Notes: a model not told the origin generated them from the letters alone. Counted from the stretch's first letter, positions 14,845 through 24,212 are shown. The stretch: 29,131 bases of DNA from an uncultured Eubacterium sp. (GCA_937915825.1 CALGGT010000036.1:1-29131); one strand, 5' to 3'. Program-made: numbers and translations.

Positions 14845-15459
14845 TTACATGAAACGGAAGAGACCTACAACTACGCCTAAAATCGTAAGTTCCGTTACAT
14901 AAATAGGATCCATGGCATCATTCTCCGGTTGTAAACGGAAGCAATCTTTCTCTTTGTAGAAAGTTTTCACCGTGGCCGAATCATCCACCAGGGCAACCAC
15001 GATATCTCCGTTGGAAGCAGTGGATGTTTGACGAACCAGGATCCGGTCTCCATCAAAAATACCGGCCTGGATCATACTTTCGCCGCGAACGGAGAGTAAA
15101 AAAAGGTCTCCGGAAGGTAATTCTTCCGATAAAAAAGGAAAATATCCCGTTATATTCTGTTCGGCTAAGATCGGCGAACCGGCAGCCACTTCCCCCACCA
15201 TCGGGATGTTGCGAACTTCTGCGCGTAAGGGATTGATCTCATCATCCGCCAGTTCAATGCTTCGAAATTTCGATGAATTCTTACGAATGTAACCAGCTTC
15301 TTCCAAAATATCCAAATGACGTTTTACGGAAGAAGTGCTTTTTAAATGAACCTCCTCGCAAATCTCTCGTACCACAGGAGGATAGCCGTGTTCCAATATA
15401 TAGGATTTAATATAATTTAAGATTTCCCATTGTTTTTCTGATAATTCCTTTTTGTTCAT
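14845..15459 (-). CDS. lexA: LexA repressor (SOS regulator)
   Basis: LexA, 204 aa, represses DNA-damage genes and cuts itself when RecA is activated. Residues 1-70 form the winged helix DNA-binding domain (VVREICEEVHLKSTSSVKRHL). The cleavage site is A93-G94 in EVAAGSP, with catalytic S128 in RGESM and K165 in ATVKTF. All key residues are present. GGAGGGG precedes the ATG. It is transcribed toward rsfS, and its promoter overlaps a LexA-like box, so autoregulation is expected. Confidence 0.97.
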   Translation of the reverse strand: MNKKELSEKQWEILNYIKSYILEHGYPPVVREICEEVHLKSTSSVKRHLDILEEAGYIRKNSSKFRSIELADDEINPLRAEVRNIPMVGEVAAGSPILAEQNITGYFPFLSEELPSGDLFLLSVRGESMIQAGIFDGDRILVRQTSTASNGDIVVALVDDSATVKTFYKEKDCFRLQPENDAMDPIYVTELTILGVVVGLFRFM

Positions 15460-15488
15460 GGTACCCCTCCGAACGTAATATTTTCTTA

Positions 15489-15518
15489 ATTATACCATGT
15501 TAAATGACTTCTTGTCAA
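15489..15518 (-). promoter_or_regulatory. lexA promoter
   Basis: On the minus strand TTGACA (15518-15513) and TATAAT (15494-15489) are both perfect and lie 18 bases apart. TGG before the -10 makes it an extended -10. Transcription would start near 15483. Confidence 0.75.
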
Positions 15519-15530
15519 ACATTTGTTCTA
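15515..15530. promoter_or_regulatory. LexA-binding box at the lexA promoter
   Basis: AAAC-ATTT-GTTC (15517-15528) differs by one base from the Gram-positive LexA consensus GAAC-N4-GTTC. It overlaps the lexA -35 box (15513-15518), so bound LexA would block its own promoter. The SH3b-gene promoter at 15626-15653 is about 100 bases away and probably not affected. Confidence 0.6.
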
Positions 15531-15538
15531 GTACTTTA

Positions 15539-15573
15539 TTACGATCCCCTGCCAAATCGACTGTGAATCGTAA
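15539..15573. repeat. 7-bp inverted repeat between lexA and the SH3b gene
   Basis: TTACGAT (15539-15545) and ATCGTAA (15567-15573) are exact inverse copies with 21 bases between them. They lie between the divergent promoters. No T-tract follows in either direction, so a protein-binding site or chance match is more likely than a terminator. Confidence 0.3.
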
Positions 15574-15625
15574 CAGATCAAACCTATAAAAACGTATAGA
15601 AACCTACAAATTTCTTGAAAATCGG

Positions 15626-15653
15626 TGGACAAATCCAAATCTTGTGATATAAT
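15626..15653 (+). promoter_or_regulatory. Promoter for the SH3b-protein/mutS/mutL transcript
   Basis: TGGACA (15626-15631) is 16 bases before a perfect TATAAT (15648-15653). TGA before the -10 makes it an extended -10. The SH3b gene starts at 15687 after AAAGGGAGA. Confidence 0.65.
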
Positions 15654-15686
15654 TGTTTATGGACTTAAAAAAAAGGGAGAATCGAT

Positions 15687-16520
15687 ATGAAACCGAATAA
15701 AAAATTTGAAATATTAATGGTCGTTTGGACTGTATTTATGGCTGTTGTGTTAATTCCTGGCAGTGTTTTTGTTGTCCGCGCGTATGTCGTCGGAACTCAA
15801 AACGAGATCACCGACGATGAGGAGGAAGAAGATGAGGTATTGGATATTGCAACCGGCACTTCCGTAATTCCCGCGAACACACCGGATCCCTACGAAAATC
15901 AAGAAGAAAAGGGAAATGAAGAAGATTATAAAGACGATGAGAATCCAGATCTGAAGGACGCCTCTTATGCTTATGCCACCACGGTGGTTAACGTTCGTTC
16001 TTCTTCATCTATGACCGCCGATGTGATCGGAAAATTAGAAACCGGGCAGAAAGTCGAGATTTTGGAATATGGCTCACAATGGATCTACATTGATGCCGGC
16101 AATGTCAAAGGGTATGTACGGGCCTTCTATCTAAGTTTGACAAAACCGGAACCCACTAAGGCACCGGACCAGCAAGCAACCGCCGCACCCAGACAGGAAA
16201 CCGTGGCCACAAAGAAACCGCAGGCTACGAAAAAACCGGAAGTGGAGAAACCGAAAGCTACGAAAAAGCCGAAAGTTACCAAAGAACCGGAAGTAGAAAA
16301 ACCGGTGGTAACCGAAAAGGCGGCTGCAACCGAGGCCCCTGCCAATAATAACGACGGTGGTAACAGTGGAAATAACGGCAATAGTGGCAATAGCGGCGGC
16401 AATGGCGACAACGGCAATAGCGGCAACAGCGGCAACAACGGCAACAACGGCAACAGTGGGCAAACAACGGAGAATACTCCGGCGCCGGCAGGAGATGGGG
16501 CTAACAATGCCAATCCATAA
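15687..16520 (+). CDS. Membrane-anchored bacterial SH3-domain protein with low-complexity tail
   Basis: This 277-aa protein has one N-terminal transmembrane helix (about 9-31), an acidic stretch (43-50), an SH3b domain (about 95-150, YATTVVNVRSSSS and VKGYVRAFYLS), a Thr/Lys/Pro-rich segment with TKKP and EVEKP repeats (157-218), and a Gly-Asn-Ser repeat tail (220-258). SH3b domains usually bind cell-wall peptides or glycan. The topology implies an outward-facing domain near the peptidoglycan, with flexible linkers. I know no specific function. It has its own promoter and mutS begins 54 bases after its stop with no terminator, so it may be cotranscribed with the mismatch-repair genes. Confidence 0.8.
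   Translation: MKPNKKFEILMVVWTVFMAVVLIPGSVFVVRAYVVGTQNEITDDEEEEDEVLDIATGTSVIPANTPDPYENQEEKGNEEDYKDDENPDLKDASYAYATTVVNVRSSSSMTADVIGKLETGQKVEILEYGSQWIYIDAGNVKGYVRAFYLSLTKPEPTKAPDQQATAAPRQETVATKKPQATKKPEVEKPKATKKPKVTKEPEVEKPVVTEKAAATEAPANNNDGGNSGNNGNSGNSGGNGDNGNSGNSGNNGNNGNSGQTTENTPAPAGDGANNANP
16344..16460 (+). repeat. Gly-Asn-Ser coding repeat
   Basis: Degenerate 6-9 base units such as GGCAACAGC and GGCAACAAC repeat within the SH3b-protein gene, encoding NGNSG and GNN blocks. Codons are nearly all GGC/GGT, AAC/AAT and AGC/AGT. Such tracts can change length by slippage. Confidence 0.8.
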
Positions 16521-16574
16521 AGGCAGGCAAATCAATACGAACGAACAGAAGAGAGTAACAGGGGAAACCAATTA

Positions 16575-19202
16575 ATGAATGAACAACTGACCCCGATGAT
16601 GAGGAAGTATTTAGAGACCAAAGAAGAATATCCGGATTGCATCTTATTTTATCGGTTAGGGGATTTCTATGAAATGTTCTTTGAAGACGCAAAATGTGTA
16701 TCCAAAGAACTGGAACTTACCCTGACCGGAAAGAGTTGCGGTCTGAAAGAAAGGGCACCCATGTGTGGTGTCCCCTTTCATTCTGCCGACACTTACGTCC
16801 ATCGACTGGTAAAAAAAGGATATAAAGTGGCGATCTGCGAACAAGTGGAAGACCCGAAACTTGCCAAGGGGCTGGTCAAAAGGGAAGTAACCCGGATTGT
16901 TACCCCTGGCACGGAGTATGATATCGAAGATTTAAGCGAGGGAAAAAACAATTATCTCATGGGAATTGTTACCATGGATAAACGTTTCGGCCTTGCTTTT
17001 TGTGATGTTTCCACCGGGGATTTTTATGCCACGGAAGTGGATACTCCGGGACATTTACTGGATGAGATCAACAAATACATGCCTTCGGAAATTCTTTGCA
17101 GTGATTCTTTCTATATGTCAGGAATTCCGGTGGAGGATTTACAAAACCGCCTGCACATCAGCATTTCCAAATTACCCGCTTCCTCCTTTGAAGAAAGCGG
17201 CTGTTATCAGGAATTAAGCAGTCATTTTGGAGCCGATCTGTTACAAAGACCGGAGTGGAAAGGCTTTACCATTGGAATTACCGCTGCCGGCTGCGTTCTT
17301 GGATATTTGAAACAAACACAAAAAATATCTTTGGACCATTTACAATCCCTCATTCCTTATCAGACCTCCCGCTATATGATTTTAGATCGCAATACCAGGC
17401 GGAATCTGGAATTAACAGAAACCCTTCGGGAAAAAGAAAAACGTGGCTCCCTGTTGTGGGTATTGGATAAAACAAAAACCGCCATGGGTGCCAGAAAATT
17501 ACGTTTTTCCCTGGAACAGCCCTTAATGGATGAAGAAGAGATCCAAGCGCGCTATGATGCCATTGAGACCTTAAACAACGATATGATCACCCGGGAGGAG
17601 ATCCGGGAATATTTGGGACCGGTTTATGATCTGGAACGTCTGTTAACGAAGATCAGCTATGGATCCGCCAATCCCAGAGATTTGATCGCCTTAAAGAGTT
17701 CCTTAGCGATGCTTCCCTATATTCGCGGGTTGTGTGAAGGATTTCAAGTTTCTTATTTTCAAAATATTTTGGAAGAGATGGATCCCCTGGCAGACATTTA
17801 TTCTCTGATCGATCAGGCGATTGCCGATGAACCGCCGCTTCTTATGCATGAAGGGGGCATTATCAAAGAGGGATACCGGGACGAGGTTGAGCGGCTTCGA
17901 CATGCAAAAACCGATGGAAAAACCTGGCTTTCTCAATTGGAAACCAGGGAGAAAGAGTCCACCGGGATCAAGAATTTAAAAGTAAAATATAACAAAGTCT
18001 TCGGCTATTATCTGGAAGTGACCAAATCCTATCAGGATCTGGTGCCGCCCAACTGGATCCGTAAGCAAACCCTGGCTAACGCAGAGCGGTATACCACCGA
18101 AGAATTAAAAGAGATCGAAGATGCTATCTTAGGCGCATCGGATCGATTGAATACGTTGGAATTTCACTTATTCCAGGAAGTCCGGGAAGAGATTTATACC
18201 CACATGACAAGAATTCAGAGAACGGCTAGAGCCATTGCCTCTCTGGACATGATCACATCCCTTGCCTATGTATCCGAGAAAAACAATTACGTCAAACCCA
18301 CCATCAATCACAAAGGCTTTCTTTCCATTAAGGATGGAAGGCATCCAGTGGTAGAGAAACTATCCGATGGCGGACTCTTTGTGCCCAATGACGTTATGCT
18401 GGATCACAATCAGAATCGGATGCTGATCATTACAGGTCCCAATATGGCCGGGAAATCTACTTATATGAGACAAACGGCCCTGATCTGTTTAATGGCTCAG
18501 GTCGGATGCTATGTACCGGCGTCGGAGGCGGATATCTGTCTGGTGGACCAAATCTTTACAAGAGTGGGAGCGTCCGATGATCTAACGGCAGGGCAAAGTA
18601 CCTTTATGGTGGAGATGTCGGAGGTTGCCAATATTTTAAATAACGCGTCTAACAACAGTTTGATCATCTTAGATGAGATCGGACGAGGCACCTCTACCTT
18701 TGACGGATTAAGCATTGCCTGGTCCGTGGTGGAATACATCGCAAACAAAGATCACATCGGCGCCAAAACTTTATTTGCCACCCATTACCATGAGCTGACG
18801 GAGTTGGAAGGGGTCATTCCCGGAGTTAAGAATTGCTGCATCGCTGTTAAGGAAGACGGAGAAGATATTGTTTTCTTACGGAAGATCATTCCCGGAGGAA
18901 CGGATAAAAGTTACGGAATTCAGGTGGCTAAGTTAGCCGGCGTACCAGAAGGGGTTTTAAGGCGTGCCCGTGAGATCGCCACTCTTTTAGAGCAGGAAGA
19001 ATTAAATCTTCCCCTTGCCGGTAACCACCCCAAAGAACCGGTAATGGAACAGCTGTCGATTTTTGATACCATTTCCAATCATCAATTTGATGAGAAAGAT
19101 CTTCTCTTTGAGATCCGTGATATCGACTTATCCACCATGACGCCGATGGAGGCTTTGATCCATATTGATAAATGGCAGAAACAATTAAAAGACCAGTGGT
19201 AA
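16575..19202 (+). CDS. mutS: DNA mismatch repair protein MutS
   Basis: MutS, 875 aa, recognises mispaired bases and recruits MutL. The mismatch-reading motif F31-Y32-E33 (GDFYEMF) identifies a true MutS1. The ATPase has Walker A TGPNMAGKST (620-629), Walker B LDEIGRGTSTFDG (DE at 700-701) and the ATHYHEL signature after it. The C-terminus ends near MTPMEALIHIDKWQ, typical of full-length MutS. The ATG at 16575 follows CAGGGGAAA. mutL starts 27 bases after the stop. The length and all motifs are intact. Confidence 0.98.
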   Translation: MNEQLTPMMRKYLETKEEYPDCILFYRLGDFYEMFFEDAKCVSKELELTLTGKSCGLKERAPMCGVPFHSADTYVHRLVKKGYKVAICEQVEDPKLAKGLVKREVTRIVTPGTEYDIEDLSEGKNNYLMGIVTMDKRFGLAFCDVSTGDFYATEVDTPGHLLDEINKYMPSEILCSDSFYMSGIPVEDLQNRLHISISKLPASSFEESGCYQELSSHFGADLLQRPEWKGFTIGITAAGCVLGYLKQTQKISLDHLQSLIPYQTSRYMILDRNTRRNLELTETLREKEKRGSLLWVLDKTKTAMGARKLRFSLEQPLMDEEEIQARYDAIETLNNDMITREEIREYLGPVYDLERLLTKISYGSANPRDLIALKSSLAMLPYIRGLCEGFQVSYFQNILEEMDPLADIYSLIDQAIADEPPLLMHEGGIIKEGYRDEVERLRHAKTDGKTWLSQLETREKESTGIKNLKVKYNKVFGYYLEVTKSYQDLVPPNWIRKQTLANAERYTTEELKEIEDAILGASDRLNTLEFHLFQEVREEIYTHMTRIQRTARAIASLDMITSLAYVSEKNNYVKPTINHKGFLSIKDGRHPVVEKLSDGGLFVPNDVMLDHNQNRMLIITGPNMAGKSTYMRQTALICLMAQVGCYVPASEADICLVDQIFTRVGASDDLTAGQSTFMVEMSEVANILNNASNNSLIILDEIGRGTSTFDGLSIAWSVVEYIANKDHIGAKTLFATHYHELTELEGVIPGVKNCCIAVKEDGEDIVFLRKIIPGGTDKSYGIQVAKLAGVPEGVLRRAREIATLLEQEELNLPLAGNHPKEPVMEQLSIFDTISNHQFDEKDLLFEIRDIDLSTMTPMEALIHIDKWQKQLKDQW

Positions 19203-19229
19203 CTTATCGATCGAAAAGGAGGGTTTTCT

Positions 19230-21188
19230 TTGATACGAGTATTAGATGAAAATACCATCAACCAGATTGCGGCAGGGGAAGTCATCGAAGGCCCCAATGC
19301 TGTTGTAAAAGAACTGGTGGAAAATTCCATGGATGCCGGAGCTACGGCAATTACCGTGGAAGTAAAAAATGGAGGAAAAACCTTCATTCGAATTACAGAC
19401 AATGGCAGTGGCATCACCCCCGAGGAAATCCCCATTGCCTTTTTAAGTCATGCCACCAGTAAGATCCAAAACGCCCAGGATCTACTCCAGGTAACCAGCT
19501 TCGGATTCCGGGGCGAGGCTTTGGCGTCGGTAGCATCGGTGGCAAAGGTAGAATTATTATCCAAAACCCACGATCAGATCAGCGGTACTCGTTATGTGAT
19601 CGAAGGAGGAACGGAGATCACCAGGGAAGAGGTAGGGTGCCCCGCAGGAACCACCATTTTGGTCAAAGATCTGTTTTACAATACTCCCGCCCGTTTGAAA
19701 TTCTTAAAATCCGATCAAACGGAAAATAACAAGATCGGAGAAAGCATGGTTTCCCTGGCATTTTCCAACCCGGGCATTCGCTTTCAATTGATCGAGGATG
19801 GCAAAACCAAGCTTCAAACCTCCGGAAACGGGAAATTAATGGATCTATTATATCAACAATATGGGAAAGAGGTTACTTCTTCGCTGATTCCTCTGGATGT
19901 TACGTCCTTTGATCTTCGTATGCACGGTTTTATCGGAAAACCCAATCTGAACCGGGGAACAAGATCCTTTATGAACTACTATGTGAATGGCCGTCGGATC
20001 AAAAACGATGTCATTACAAAAGCCATTGAGGAAGGGTATCTGGGTTATGCCATGGTTGGTCGTTTTCCCTTTGTATCCCTATTTTTAGAAATTCCACCGG
20101 CTCTTTACGATGTCAATGTACATCCGGCCAAGTTGGAGATCCGTTTTATGAATGAGGAGGATTTGTCCCATTTTATTACGGAATCCATTCACGAAACTTT
20201 AAAAAATCACGATCTGGTGCCGAAAGTTTCCATGGAGGGAGAACCTTCTAAGATGACATCTCCCTATCAAAGTTTAAAAACAATCCCCAAAGAAGAGGTT
20301 CAAAAAGCACAACCTTTTGAAACAAGATACCTAAGCCAGGAACGTCCTCTCGATCCGGTTGTAAAAGAGGGAGCCCACGAGCTTTTGGATCCTATACCTG
20401 GTTCTGCCGGTCCTGCCGGATCCGCAGGTATTCCCCCTTTCGGAATGTCTGAAACCGGGGTCTATCACCGCATTCAGATGGATCAGGTCGTAACCTCCGA
20501 TCCCAGGGCGTCGATCCCTTCCGAAAACAAGGGGAGAGGAACGGATAAAAAAGAAACCTATATACAGCAGAAAATGGAGATTTCCGAGAAGGAGAGAATC
20601 CAGTTTCGCATTATCGGCCAGGTCTTCGGTACCTATTGGTTGATCGAATATAACAACGAGCTTCTTATGATCGACCAGCATGCCGCCCATGAAAAGGTAT
20701 TATTTGAAAAGTTCATGAAAGAAATTTCTGAAAAGAAGGTATTTCGTCAAAATCTGATGACCCCGATCCTTTTAACTCTTACCAACCGGGAAAAAGAAGT
20801 TTTGGAAAAATACCGAACTCACTTTATGGACATCGGTTTTGAGATTGAGCCCTTTGGCGGCAATGACTGGCGGGTAAAAGCCGTACCTTCCAACTTCATC
20901 CCTCTGGCAACCAAGGAATTGTTCTATGGTCTGCTGGATGCTTTAATGGAAACAAAACAAGGCGAAAACGTGGATGTTATGCAAACGGAGTCCATACGAA
21001 ACCGGATCGCTACCATGGCCTGCAAAGCGGCGATCAAGGGGAATCGCACCTATTCCTACAAAGAAGCCAAAGACTTAATTGAAGAAATGCTAGGCTGCGA
21101 CGAACCCTATCATTGCCCCCATGGTAGACCTACCACCATTTCCTTTTCCAAATATGATCTGGATAAGAAATTTAAGCGCATCGTATAA
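19230..21188 (+). CDS. mutL: DNA mismatch repair endonuclease MutL
   Basis: MutL, 652 aa, links MutS to strand removal. The GHKL ATPase in the N-terminal third shows KELVENSMDAG (27-37), DNGSG (57-61) and FGFRGEALAS (91-100). The C-terminal dimer domain contains DQHAAHEKVLFE (482-493), the DQHA-X2-E-X4-E metal-binding motif of nicking MutL proteins, and a late CPHGRPT motif. It is therefore an endonuclease-type MutL, as expected in bacteria lacking MutH. A Gly/Ala/Pro-rich linker joins the domains. The start is TTG at 19230 after the strong AAAGGAGGG site. It is cotranscribed with mutS and miaA. Confidence 0.98.
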   Translation: MIRVLDENTINQIAAGEVIEGPNAVVKELVENSMDAGATAITVEVKNGGKTFIRITDNGSGITPEEIPIAFLSHATSKIQNAQDLLQVTSFGFRGEALASVASVAKVELLSKTHDQISGTRYVIEGGTEITREEVGCPAGTTILVKDLFYNTPARLKFLKSDQTENNKIGESMVSLAFSNPGIRFQLIEDGKTKLQTSGNGKLMDLLYQQYGKEVTSSLIPLDVTSFDLRMHGFIGKPNLNRGTRSFMNYYVNGRRIKNDVITKAIEEGYLGYAMVGRFPFVSLFLEIPPALYDVNVHPAKLEIRFMNEEDLSHFITESIHETLKNHDLVPKVSMEGEPSKMTSPYQSLKTIPKEEVQKAQPFETRYLSQERPLDPVVKEGAHELLDPIPGSAGPAGSAGIPPFGMSETGVYHRIQMDQVVTSDPRASIPSENKGRGTDKKETYIQQKMEISEKERIQFRIIGQVFGTYWLIEYNNELLMIDQHAAHEKVLFEKFMKEISEKKVFRQNLMTPILLTLTNREKEVLEKYRTHFMDIGFEIEPFGGNDWRVKAVPSNFIPLATKELFYGLLDALMETKQGENVDVMQTESIRNRIATMACKAAIKGNRTYSYKEAKDLIEEMLGCDEPYHCPHGRPTTISFSKYDLDKKFKRIV

Positions 21189-21211
21189 CACCAGGAAAAC
21201 GAGGTGACTGT

Positions 21212-22150
21212 GTGAATCCCATATTGATATTAACCGGTCCCACCGGCGTTGGAAAAACCGAAACATCTTTGCTCTTAGCCAAGTCCCTAAACGGAGAGAT
21301 CATTTCCTGCGATTCCATGCAGGTTTATCAAACCATGAACATTGGAACAGCCAAGATCAAGGAAGAAGAGAAAATGGGCGTTCCCCATCATTTGCTGGAC
21401 CTGATCACGCCGGATCAACCTTTCGATGTATATGCCTTTCAGACCATGGCCAAGGAAAAGATCCGGGAAATTCTGGATCGAAAACACTTGCCGATCCTGG
21501 TGGGAGGAACCGGCTTTTATATTCGCGCTTTGCTGTACGACAATGAGTTTGAACAAAATCACAACGACCTGGAATACCGGAATCAATTACTGGCTCGATC
21601 CAAGGAACAGGGCCCCCTCGTCCTGCATTCCATGCTGAAGGAAGTGGATTCGGAATCCGCAGCAAACATCCACCCCAACAATGTAAAACGCGTGATCCGC
21701 GCGCTGGAATTCTACCATGAAACCGGAATTCCCATTTCGACCCATAATCAACAGATGCGTAAAAAAGAATCCCCCTATGATTTTCATTATTTTGTCTTAA
21801 CCATGGAACGGGAACTTTTATATAAGAGGATCAACGCCCGGGTGGAAGAGATGTTAAAAGATGGCTTGGTAGAAGAAGCCAAAAAACTGTATGACAAACA
21901 ATATGACCGGCATTTAACTTCCATGCAGGCCATTGGATATAAAGAATTGTTCGCCTATTTTGACGGGGAGATTTCCCTGGATGAGGCGAAGGAGTGGATT
22001 CAGAAGAATTCCCGTCACTATGCCAAAAGACAATTAACCTGGTTCCGAAAAGAAAAGATTGTGGAAATGATCGATAAAACCGGACAAAGCGCGGAAGAAA
22101 CCGCCCATCTTATATTATCCCGGTTGGAACCGGAATTTAACTTTTCGTAG
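21212..22150 (+). CDS. miaA: tRNA dimethylallyltransferase MiaA
   Basis: MiaA, 312 aa, transfers a dimethylallyl group to A37 of tRNAs that read codons starting with U. The P-loop GPTGVGKT is at 9-16, the catalytic D34 is in ISCDSMQVY, and the family motifs HHLLD, GGTGFYIRALL and R-AL-FY follow; the C-terminus has YAKRQLTWFR. The start is GTG at 21212 following GAGGTGA. Position directly after mutL is common in bacteria. The next gene begins 16 bases after its stop. Confidence 0.97.
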   Translation: MNPILILTGPTGVGKTETSLLLAKSLNGEIISCDSMQVYQTMNIGTAKIKEEEKMGVPHHLLDLITPDQPFDVYAFQTMAKEKIREILDRKHLPILVGGTGFYIRALLYDNEFEQNHNDLEYRNQLLARSKEQGPLVLHSMLKEVDSESAANIHPNNVKRVIRALEFYHETGIPISTHNQQMRKKESPYDFHYFVLTMERELLYKRINARVEEMLKDGLVEEAKKLYDKQYDRHLTSMQAIGYKELFAYFDGEISLDEAKEWIQKNSRHYAKRQLTWFRKEKIVEMIDKTGQSAEETAHLILSRLEPEFNFS

Positions 22151-22166
22151 ATGTAAAGGAGATAAC

Positions 22167-23468
22167 ATGACAGATAAAAACAAGAACGCTTATGAGCTGG
22201 CCGGTATTTCCCCGGACGTATATGCGTTCGGGAAAAGGGTCTGGGAAGAATGCACCCCTCGTTTTCAGACCATTGATGACAATTGTGAGATTCGCTCTTT
22301 ACAGGTATTAAAAGCCTTTCACGATCATAATGTGTCAGCGGAACATTTATACGGAACCACCGGTTACGGGTACAATGACCGGGGAAGGGATACACTGGAG
22401 GCCATTTACGCGGAAATCTTTGAAACCGAGGATGCGTTGGTGCGTTCTCAGATCACCTGTGGCACCCATGCCATTACGCTGGCCTTAACCGCGATCTTAA
22501 GACCAGGAGATACCTTGTTGTCACCTGTAGGTGCTCCGTACGATACCTTAGAGGGGATCCTGGGACAAAAAGAAGAATCGATTCCCGGAAATTTAAAAGA
22601 GTTTGGGATCACCTATTCCCAGGTGGACCTGTTACCGGACTCTACCTTTGATTATCCGGCCATTGAACAAGCCTTAACTCCCCAAACCAAAATGGTGACC
22701 ATTCAAAAATCCAAAGGGTATTCTGCTCGTAAGACGTTGTCCAATGGGCAGATCAAAGAGTTGATCACTTTTGTCAAAGAAAAAGCCCCTTGGGTGATCT
22801 GTATGGTGGACAATTGTTACGGAGAATTTGTGGAAAATCACGAGCCGGGCGCCTGTGGCGCAGACCTCATCGTAGGTTCTTTGATCAAAAACCCGGGTGG
22901 TGGTTTGGCGCCGATGGGAGGCTATGTTTGTGGACGCAAGGATCTCATTGAACAATGTGCCGCCCGGTTAACCGCTCCGGGACTTGGCAAAGAAGTCGGT
23001 GCCTCCCTGGAGATCAACCGCACTTTTTATCAAGGGTTGTATCAGGCGCCTTCCGTCGTGGCAAACGCGTTAAAAGCAGCTATTTTTTCCGCTGCCATTT
23101 ACGAACGATTGGGATATTTCGTAAATCCAGGTCCAAAAGATCCTCGTTTTGATATCATTCAAGCTGTAAAATTCCATGCACCGGAGGCAATTATCGCTTT
23201 TTGCAAAGGAATACAAGCTTCCTCGCCGGTGGATAGCTACGTAATCCCGGAACCCTACGCCATGCCGGGGTACCATAGCGATGTGATCATGGCCGCCGGA
23301 ACCTTTATCTCCGGCGCCTCCATCGAATTAAGCGCCGATGCCCCCATTGAAGAGCCCTATCAGGTTTATTTCCAGGGGGGATTAACCTGGCCTCATGGAA
23401 AATATGGAATTTTAATGTCTTTGGAATATTTGGTACGAGAGGGTCTTGTAACTCTTCCGGATTTGTGA
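22167..23468 (+). CDS. ynbB: YnbB-type PLP-dependent enzyme (methionine gamma-lyase family protein)
   Basis: This 433-aa fold-type I PLP enzyme belongs to the YnbB family, once labelled aluminium-resistance protein and grouped with methionine gamma-lyase-like proteins. The likely PLP lysine is K241 in GSLIKNPGGGLAPMGGY, with D215 in VDNCYGEF contacting the ring nitrogen. SQITCGTHAI near residue 95 fits the phosphate-binding region. A carbon-sulphur lyase activity is often suggested but the physiological substrate is not established. AAAGGAGA precedes the ATG. It follows miaA closely and is probably the end of that operon, since a promoter for radC lies in its last bases. Confidence 0.9.
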   Translation: MTDKNKNAYELAGISPDVYAFGKRVWEECTPRFQTIDDNCEIRSLQVLKAFHDHNVSAEHLYGTTGYGYNDRGRDTLEAIYAEIFETEDALVRSQITCGTHAITLALTAILRPGDTLLSPVGAPYDTLEGILGQKEESIPGNLKEFGITYSQVDLLPDSTFDYPAIEQALTPQTKMVTIQKSKGYSARKTLSNGQIKELITFVKEKAPWVICMVDNCYGEFVENHEPGACGADLIVGSLIKNPGGGLAPMGGYVCGRKDLIEQCAARLTAPGLGKEVGASLEINRTFYQGLYQAPSVVANALKAAIFSAAIYERLGYFVNPGPKDPRFDIIQAVKFHAPEAIIAFCKGIQASSPVDSYVIPEPYAMPGYHSDVIMAAGTFISGASIELSADAPIEEPYQVYFQGGLTWPHGKYGILMSLEYLVREGLVTLPDL

Positions 23469-23474
23469 TAGAAT
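23446..23474 (+). promoter_or_regulatory. Promoter for radC-mreBCD-mrdA
   Basis: TTGTAA (23446-23451) lies 17 bases before TAGAAT (23469-23474), with TGA in front of the -10. The -35 is inside the last codons of the YnbB-type gene and transcription would start about 30 bases before radC. Confidence 0.5.
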
Positions 23475-23510
23475 ATTACGCGTATAAACGCAAAAAAAGG
23501 TGGGAAATAA

Positions 23511-24212
23511 ATGAATCATCAAACGATCAAGGACTTACCCCTATCGGAACGTCCTTATGAAAAATGTGAAAAATACGGCACGAACTCCCTGTCGGATGCC
23601 GAATTGCTGGCCGTTATCTTAAAAAGCGGAACCAGAGAAGAGAGCAGTGTGGAGCTAGCCAGGCGGATCCTTGCTCTTCCCAGAAGAAAGCCCGGACTTT
23701 CCGGACTTTACACCCTGCGGATCCAGGATTTAAAACGAATTCCCGGAATCGGGAATGTAAAAGCCATTCAGATTCTTTGCACGCTGGAATTGGCCAGAAG
23801 ATTATCGGTAGCCTCGGTTCCCAAACCCAAGCAGTTCACCCTGCCCGGTGAGATCGCCGCGTATTATTTCCCTAAGATCGGATATGAGTCCGTGGAACAC
23901 TTTCTGGCAGCGTTTTTGGATACCAAATGTCACTTGATCTGTGACGAGATCCTGTTTAAAGGTTCCATATCCTCCTGCCCGGCAAATCCGAGAGAGTTGT
24001 TCTCCAAGGCTTTGCTGTGTGATGCCAGCTATGTGATTGTTTTACATAATCATCCCAGCGGAGATCCTGCTCCCAGCGAAGAGGATCTATGGATCACCAA
24101 GAAACTGCACGCCGCCGGGAATTTATTGGGGATTCCCCTTTTGGACCATATCGTGATCGGAGATCACAGGTATATCAGTTTTAAAGAAGAAGGTTATTTA
24201 CCGGAAAAATGA
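23511..24212 (+). CDS. radC: RadC family JAMM-domain protein
   Basis: RadC, 233 aa, has an N-terminal helix-hairpin-helix region (LKRIPGIGNVKAIQI, 74-88) and a C-terminal JAB1/MPN metallopeptidase-like domain with the metal motif H179-N-H181 and S189-E-E-D192 (HNHPSGDPAPSEED). It is named a DNA repair protein, but its true role is unsettled, and a direct repair function in Bacillus has been doubted. The ATG at 23511 follows AAGGTGGG. The gene just before mreB is a conserved arrangement in Firmicutes, suggesting a conserved chromosomal context more than shared function. Confidence 0.95.
   Translation: MNHQTIKDLPLSERPYEKCEKYGTNSLSDAELLAVILKSGTREESSVELARRILALPRRKPGLSGLYTLRIQDLKRIPGIGNVKAIQILCTLELARRLSVASVPKPKQFTLPGEIAAYYFPKIGYESVEHFLAAFLDTKCHLICDEILFKGSISSCPANPRELFSKALLCDASYVIVLHNHPSGDPAPSEEDLWITKKLHAAGNLLGIPLLDHIVIGDHRYISFKEEGYLPEK

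Noticed and set aside
16344..16460. CRISPR-like repeat array
   Set aside because: The units are short, in frame, unspaced and encode Gly-Asn-Ser; there are no spacers and no cas genes.
16127..16513. Long minus-strand reading frame rich in Leu and Pro
   Set aside because: It is the mirror of the Gly-Asn-Ser and Lys-Pro repeat region of the SH3b-protein gene. Its composition follows from the repeat, and it has no ribosome site.
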